Shown: positions 46,585-50,460 of the stretch, piece by piece
Numbering within the stretch: position 1 is the first letter of the stretch
Layout: each line of letters opens with the position of its first letter
NCBI RefSeq assembly: GCF_028550595.1
Contig: NZ_JAQQGN010000012.1
Coordinates: forward strand, 1-50,460
Direction: 5' to 3'
Length of the DNA: 50,460 bases
Source of the DNA: Luteimonas sp. BLCC-B24
Lineage (GTDB): Bacteria; Pseudomonadota; Gammaproteobacteria; Xanthomonadales; Xanthomonadaceae
The notes under the pieces: model-generated
Seen by the model: only the letters and a program-made list of their open reading frames with translations
Database searches by the model: none
Told to the model about the DNA's origin: nothing
Program-made: the position numbers and the translations under genes

Positions 46585-47898
46585 TCAGAGTCCCGAGATG
46601 CGGACGCGCTCCGCGTTGTCGAACAGATCGGAACCGGCGATGACGATGCGATCGCCGGGCTGGAGGCCGTCCACGATTTCGACGGCGGACAGGCTGGTGG
46701 CGCCGGCGGTGATGGGCCGGCGGACGGCGGTGCTGCCGTCGAGGACATAGGCGGCGCGGCCGCCGTCCTGATCCACGAAGGGCCCGCGCGCGACCATCAG
46801 CACATCCTTGCGGGTATCCAGCAGGATGCGGGCGGTCAGGCGCTGGCTCTGGCGCAGGCCCGGTGGCTGGCTGCCCGCATCGAAGCGCAGACGCGCGACG
46901 ACCTCGCCATTGACCACTTCCGGCGAAACCGCCGACACCTGCGCGGGATACGCCGTGCCCGCACTGCGCAACTCGGCGGGCATGCCGATCTCGAGATCAC
47001 GCGCGAAACTCTCCGGCACCCGGATTTCGACCTCGAACACCGAGAGGTCGACGACCGAAAGCACCGGCGCATTGGCCGCGACGTTGCTGCTCTGCACGGC
47101 CTGGATCTGGCCGACGATCCCGTCGAAGGGCGCTCGCAGCGTCAGCGCATCGACCTGTCGGCGCATCTCCGCGACCACGCTGCGCTGGCGCTCGGCGACG
47201 AGCTGCTTGTTGCGCATGTCGAGCCCGGCGCCGCGCCCCTGGAGCCCGAGATCCTGCGTGGCCGACGCCACGCCGATCTCGGTTTTCTGCAGTGCGTCCT
47301 GCGCCCGCGCCAGATCGACCTGGGCGACCGCGCCGCCCTCGAACGCCCGCTGATAGCGCTGGAGATCGCGCTGCGCGGCGGTGCGGTCGATCTTCGCCTG
47401 GTCCAGTACCTTGCGTGCCTCGGCCTGGCGCAGCTGCGCATCGAGCGCGGCACGGCCGGCCTCGGCCTCGTAGCCGGCGAGCGTGGCTTCTTCCTGCGCA
47501 AGCTTGCTGCGCAGCTCGGGGCTGTCGATCTCGGCCAGCGCCTGGCCCTTCTCGACCCGATCGCCGGCGACCACCTTCAGGGTGAGCGTGCCGCCCGAGA
47601 TCGCATACAGCGTGGGACTGTTGGCGGCGATCACCCGGCCCTCGGCCGCGATGTCGCGCACCAGGTCGCCCCGGGTGACATCGGCGAACCGCAGCCGCTG
47701 CGCATCGACCGAGCGCGCGCCCGAGGCCCAGCCGCTCATCAGCCATGCAAGCCCGGCAACCAGGATCGCGGCGATGCCGCCGCCCAGGATCCATGCGCGC
47801 CGCCGCGTGCCGCGCACGGCCCGGCGGACGGTGTCCTGGCCACTGGTGTCGCGGATGCCGGCCGGGCGGGAGGAGAAAACGGGTGGGGTGTCGGTCAT
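46585..47898 (-). CDS. HlyD/RND-type periplasmic adaptor protein
   Basis: 437 residues. One N-terminal membrane helix (about 35-56), a beta-barrel/lipoyl-type part (L-K-V-V-A-G-D-R-V-E-K-G-Q-A-L-A-E-I), a long coiled-coil hairpin (about 120-235, rich in Ala/Glu/Gln/Arg), the second lipoyl half (L-R-A-P-F-D-G-I-V-G), and a membrane-proximal domain ending D-N-A-E-R-V-R-I-S-G. Such adaptors bridge an inner-membrane exporter to an outer-membrane channel; no TolC-like gene is in the window. It is first in the operon, directly under the sigma-54 promoter. Confidence 0.92.
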   Translation of the reverse strand: MTDTPPVFSSRPAGIRDTSGQDTVRRAVRGTRRRAWILGGGIAAILVAGLAWLMSGWASGARSVDAQRLRFADVTRGDLVRDIAAEGRVIAANSPTLYAISGGTLTLKVVAGDRVEKGQALAEIDSPELRSKLAQEEATLAGYEAEAGRAALDAQLRQAEARKVLDQAKIDRTAAQRDLQRYQRAFEGGAVAQVDLARAQDALQKTEIGVASATQDLGLQGRGAGLDMRNKQLVAERQRSVVAEMRRQVDALTLRAPFDGIVGQIQAVQSSNVAANAPVLSVVDLSVFEVEIRVPESFARDLEIGMPAELRSAGTAYPAQVSAVSPEVVNGEVVARLRFDAGSQPPGLRQSQRLTARILLDTRKDVLMVARGPFVDQDGGRAAYVLDGSTAVRRPITAGATSLSAVEIVDGLQPGDRIVIAGSDLFDNAERVRISGL

Positions 47899-47930
47899 GC
47901 GGGCGCTCTCGTGCTGTTGAAGTCTTCAAA

Positions 47931-47947
47931 GCAGATTGCGTGCCAAA
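47931..47947 (-). promoter_or_regulatory. Sigma-54 promoter (-24/-12) of the exporter operon
   Basis: On the minus strand the sequence reads TTTGGCACGCAATCTGC (47947 to 47931), then T. The -24 element TGGCACG is perfect; after a 4-base spacer, CTGCT matches TTGCW in four of five positions. The GG and GC dinucleotides are the required 12 bases apart. Transcription would start about 20 bases before the HlyD start at 47898. Confidence 0.85.
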
Positions 47948-47968
47948 CTTAAATATCTGTTTTTCAAG
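47948..47968 (-). promoter_or_regulatory. AT-rich dyad directly upstream of the -24 element
   Basis: CTTGAAAaacagatATTTAAG on the minus strand is an imperfect dyad in an AT-rich patch (47946-47976) quite unlike the GC-rich surroundings. It abuts the -24 box. It could bind a repressor or be an intrinsic bend (IHF-like). Low certainty. Confidence 0.3.
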
Positions 47969-47995
47969 ATAAAAACTGGTGTGTCCGCGCGTCCG

Positions 47996-48029
47996 GGTGG
48001 TGTCCGGACGTCCGCCGCCGGACATCACC
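47996..48029 (-). promoter_or_regulatory. Candidate enhancer (UAS) for the sigma-54 regulator
   Basis: GGTGGTGTCCGG (47996-48007) and CCGGACATCACC (48018-48029) form 12-base arms matching at 11 positions with a 10-base spacer. They lie about 80-110 bases upstream of the predicted transcription start, the usual distance for NtrC-type activator sites. The binding protein is presumably the regulator encoded at 41591-42931. Confidence 0.6.
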
Positions 48030-48240
48030 CCGCCCGTCATCGCGGCCGTCCGCCCTCGACCTGGCGCGCCATTCGCGCCATCCGCCACGCCTGCCACCAG
48101 ACGGATCGGCGTTCGCTCGCGCCGGCGCTGCGCGGTGCGAGCGCAGCGTGTTTGGCCACGCGCTAACGCCCACCGGCGTGCATCGCCGTCGCGCGCTGAA
48201 CGGCCCGGCGCACGTGACCGTCGCGGTCGGCGGCGCTCGG

Positions 48241-48246
48241 TAGAAT
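48241..48246 (+). promoter_or_regulatory. TAGAAT -10 hexamer upstream of glmS
   Basis: TAGAAT lies 28 bases before the glmS ATG. No convincing -35 hexamer is seen at 16-18 bases, so only the -10 element is claimed. Confidence 0.35.
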
Positions 48247-48274
48247 GGCGGCCCCTATCTCAGGAGCAGGCCGC

Positions 48275-50107
48275 ATGTGCGGAATCGTCGGCGCGATCGC
48301 AGGTCGCGATGTGGTCCCCGTCCTCGTCGAGGGCCTCAAGCGGCTGGAGTATCGCGGCTACGACTCGGCCGGCATCGCCGTCGTGGTCGGCGACGGTGTC
48401 CGCCGCGTCCGCCGCACCGGTCGCGTGGCCGAGATGGAAGCAGCGGCGATCGCGGACGGCCTGACCGCGGGCCTCGGCATCGGCCACACGCGCTGGGCAA
48501 CGCACGGCGGCGTCACCGAAACCAATGCCCATCCGCACATCAGCCACGACAGCCTGGCCCTGGTGCACAACGGCATCATCGAAAACCACGAGGCGCAGCG
48601 CGAGCGGCTCATGCAGCTCGGATACGTGTTCGAATCGCAGACCGACACCGAAGTCATCGCCCACCTCATCCACCACCATCAGGGCCAGGGCCTCGATCTG
48701 CTGGCCGCGCTGCAGGCCGCGGTACGCGAACTCGAAGGCGCCTATGCCCTGGCCGTGATCGACAAGGCCGATCCCGACCGGATGGTGGTGGCGCGGATGG
48801 GCTGTCCGCTGCTGGTCGGCCTCGGCGAGGGCGAGAACTTCGTCGCCTCCGATGTGTCCGCCATCCTGCAGGCGACGCGCCGGGTGATCTTCCTGGAGGA
48901 AGGCGACACCGCCGTGCTGACCCGCGCGGCCGTCCAGATCTTCGACGCGGGCGGCGACAACGTCGCACGCGAGGAACATCTGTCCGACGTCTCACTCGCA
49001 TCGCTGGAGCTCGGCCCCTACCGCCACTTCATGCAGAAGGAGATCCACGAGCAGCCGCGCGCACTCGCCGACACCATCGAGGCGATCATCGATGCGGCCG
49101 CGTTCGAGCCCACGCTGTTCGGCAAGAACGCAGCCGAGGTGCTCGGTGACATCGAGGGTGTGCAGATCCTCGCCTGCGGAACGAGCTTCTATGCCGGTTC
49201 GGTGGCGCGCTACTGGATCGAAGCCATCAGCGGGTTGCCGTGTTCGGTCGAGATCGCCAGCGAGTACCGCTACCGGACCGCCGTCGCCAATCCCCGGCAT
49301 CTGGTCGTCACCATCTCCCAGTCCGGCGAAACGCTCGACACGATGGAGGCGCTCAAGTACGCCAAATCGCTCGGTCACACCCGCACGCTGTCGATCTGCA
49401 ACGTCCCCGAGAGCGCGATCCCGCGCGCGAGCGGTCTGGTGTTCTACACCCGCGCCGGCGCCGAGATCGGCGTGGCGTCGACCAAGGCCTTCACAACCCA
49501 GCTCGTCGGTCTGTTCGCGCTCGCGGTCACGCTGGCCAAGCTCAACGGCCGTCTGACGTCCGAGCAGGAGGCGGCCTTCATCGAGGACCTGCGCCAGTTG
49601 CCGGGCAGCGTGCAGCATGCCCTCAATCTCGAACCGCAGATCACCTCCTGGGCCGAGAAGTTCACGCCCAAGCACCATGCACTGTTCCTCGGCCGCGGCG
49701 TGCACTATCCGATCGCCCTGGAAGGCGCGCTCAAGCTCAAGGAAATCTCGTATATCCACGCCGAGGCCTACCCGGCCGGCGAGCTCAAGCACGGTCCCCT
49801 GGCGCTGGTCGATGCGGATATGCCGGTCGTCGTGATCGCGCCCAAGGACGCCCTGCTCGAGAAGGTGAAGTCGAACATGCAGGAAGTCCGGGCGCGCGGC
49901 GGGGAACTGTTCGTGTTCACCGATGCCGACAGCAACTTCAGCGGATCGGAAGGTGTGCACGTGATCCGGACCCCGCGCCACGTCGGCGTCCTGAGTCCGA
50001 TCGTCCACACGATCCCGGTCCAGCTGCTCGCGTACCACACCGCGCTCGCGCGCGGGACGGATGTCGACAAGCCGCGGAATCTGGCCAAGTCGGTCACGGT
50101 CGAATAG
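48275..50107 (+). CDS. glmS: Glutamine--fructose-6-phosphate aminotransferase (isomerizing)
   Basis: 610 residues from ATG 48275 (AGGAG upstream; ten extra in-frame codons upstream are not used because the active-site Cys must follow the initiator Met). N-terminal class II glutamine amidotransferase: M-C-G-I-V-G-A with nucleophile Cys, and H-T-R-W-A-T-H-G. Two SIS domains (about 290-430 and 460-595) with S-Q-S-G-E-T-L-D-T and the C-terminal [10 protein letters not shown]. It makes glucosamine-6-phosphate, the entry to UDP-GlcNAc and hence murein and LPS. No glmS ribozyme, which is typical of Firmicutes, is visible upstream. Confidence 0.97.
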   Translation: MCGIVGAIAGRDVVPVLVEGLKRLEYRGYDSAGIAVVVGDGVRRVRRTGRVAEMEAAAIADGLTAGLGIGHTRWATHGGVTETNAHPHISHDSLALVHNGIIENHEAQRERLMQLGYVFESQTDTEVIAHLIHHHQGQGLDLLAALQAAVRELEGAYALAVIDKADPDRMVVARMGCPLLVGLGEGENFVASDVSAILQATRRVIFLEEGDTAVLTRAAVQIFDAGGDNVAREEHLSDVSLASLELGPYRHFMQKEIHEQPRALADTIEAIIDAAAFEPTLFGKNAAEVLGDIEGVQILACGTSFYAGSVARYWIEAISGLPCSVEIASEYRYRTAVANPRHLVVTISQSGETLDTMEALKYAKSLGHTRTLSICNVPESAIPRASGLVFYTRAGAEIGVASTKAFTTQLVGLFALAVTLAKLNGRLTSEQEAAFIEDLRQLPGSVQHALNLEPQITSWAEKFTPKHHALFLGRGVHYPIALEGALKLKEISYIHAEAYPAGELKHGPLALVDADMPVVVIAPKDALLEKVKSNMQEVRARGGELFVFTDADSNFSGSEGVHVIRTPRHVGVLSPIVHTIPVQLLAYHTALARGTDVDKPRNLAKSVTVE

Positions 50108-50124
50108 TCCTGTCGGACGGATTG

Positions 50125-50170
50125 CCCCTGAACGCGAGAACGGGCTCCGCGGGGGCCAAGCGATTTTTTT
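50125..50170 (+). terminator. Possible terminator after glmS
   Basis: GCCCC at about 50126-50130 can pair with GGGGC near 50154-50158 around a 23-base interior. A run of seven T at 50164-50170 follows. The stem is imperfect but the T-tract is notable. Confidence 0.45.
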
Positions 50171-50182
50171 GTGACAACCACT

Positions 50183-50210
50183 TTGCAAACCCGTTCGATC
50201 TATGCATAAT
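50183..50210 (+). promoter_or_regulatory. Tandem promoter P1 (stable-RNA type)
   Basis: TTGCAA (50183-50188) and CATAAT (50205-50210) with a 16-base spacer. First of three promoter-like sites that all point out of the window to the right. Confidence 0.5.
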
Positions 50211-50287
50211 TCGCGCCCCGCTTGACGGGCTGCACTTCGGCGCAGCGGTCTGGCGGGGACGAGTTGGAAAGCACGCTTCACACGGTG

Positions 50288-50315
50288 TTGACAGACTCGA
50301 AAGCCGCGGTAAGAT
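50288..50315 (+). promoter_or_regulatory. Tandem promoter P2 (stable-RNA type)
   Basis: TTGACA (50288-50293), a perfect -35 box, and TAAGAT (50310-50315) with a 16-base spacer. It is followed by GCGGCTCGCTTC (50318-50329), a block repeated after P3. Confidence 0.8.
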
Positions 50316-50388
50316 GTGCGGCTCGCTTCAACGAAAAGCCCTTCGGGCCGAACGCTGAAGCCGGCAGAACTCTCCCCCTCACAGGGTG

Positions 50389-50416
50389 TTGACGAAAGCC
50401 AAAACCGCGCTAGAAT
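50389..50416 (+). promoter_or_regulatory. Tandem promoter P3 (stable-RNA type)
   Basis: TTGACG (50389-50394) and TAGAAT (50411-50416) with a 16-base spacer, followed by the same GCGGCTCGCTTC block (50419-50430). The P2 and P3 units are offset by exactly 101 bases. Repeated strong promoters with a shared GC-rich start region are typical upstream of rRNA operons; the operon itself would lie beyond 50460. Confidence 0.8.
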
Positions 50417-50460
50417 GGGCGGCTCGCTTCGGAGGAAACGACGAAGCATCGGGAAGCAGG

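Noticed and set aside
48030..48274. glmS ribozyme upstream of glmS
   Set aside because: The catalytic core sequence is not recognisable, and the ribozyme is essentially a Firmicutes feature.

Overview
The window is high-GC (roughly two thirds G+C by eye) and reads as a chromosomal segment of a gammaproteobacterium of the Xanthomonadaceae/Lysobacteraceae (Lysobacter, Luteimonas or Xanthomonas relatives). The evidence is the mix of genes: a DUF3016 protein, YajQ, a pyruvate dehydrogenase E2/E3 pair with a GNAT-nitrilase gene between them, the atpIBEFHAGDC order followed by glmU and glmS, and dispersed GGGATTCGGGATTCG-type palindromic repeats. No 16S gene lies inside the window, so the genus is an inference. 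No insertion sequence, phage, integrase or CRISPR array was seen.

Layout. 1-500: non-coding dispersed-repeat sequence. 554-4331 (minus strand): a DUF3016 secreted protein, an RtcB-type RNA ligase, an SPFH/slipin protein and two tandem tRNA-like RNAs. The last three fit an RNA-repair module and are the most interesting part of the window. 4642-4907: a small promoter-to-terminator unit with a 37-codon ORF. 5015-7425: three cell-wall enzymes (two L,D-transpeptidases, one M23 peptidase). 7431-11406: tesA diverging from a YbbA/YbbP ABC transporter. 11448-15561: a small hypothetical protein, RsmC-like and RsuA-like rRNA modification enzymes, a HAD phosphatase and a CDF metal exporter. 15716-19814: two tandemly duplicated ankyrin-type lipoproteins overlapping a large GHSLG lipase, arranged like an effector-immunity cassette. 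19853-23635: DUF1415, YajQ, a DMT transporter, a membrane protein and OmpW. 24093-29279: PDH E2, a GNAT-nitrilase fusion and a lipoyl-E3. 29390-30310: an outer-membrane barrel protein.

30651-38190 is the complete F1Fo ATP synthase operon, with a good promoter and palindromic repeats between atpA/atpG, atpG/atpD and atpD/atpC. It is followed by GtrA, glmU, and a six- or seven-gene minus-strand operon: HlyD adaptor, small ORF, ABC ATPase, two MacB/FtsX-type permeases, sigma-54 response regulator, histidine kinase. Upstream of the HlyD gene is a well-matched -24/-12 sigma-54 promoter with a 12-bp-arm inverted repeat at enhancer distance, so the operon probably autoregulates through its own NtrC-type regulator. 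glmS closes the coding part. The last 280 bases carry three strong tandem sigma-70-like promoters of stable-RNA type, suggesting that an rRNA or tRNA operon starts just beyond the window.

Functional assignments come from motifs and family recognition by reading. No database search was possible.
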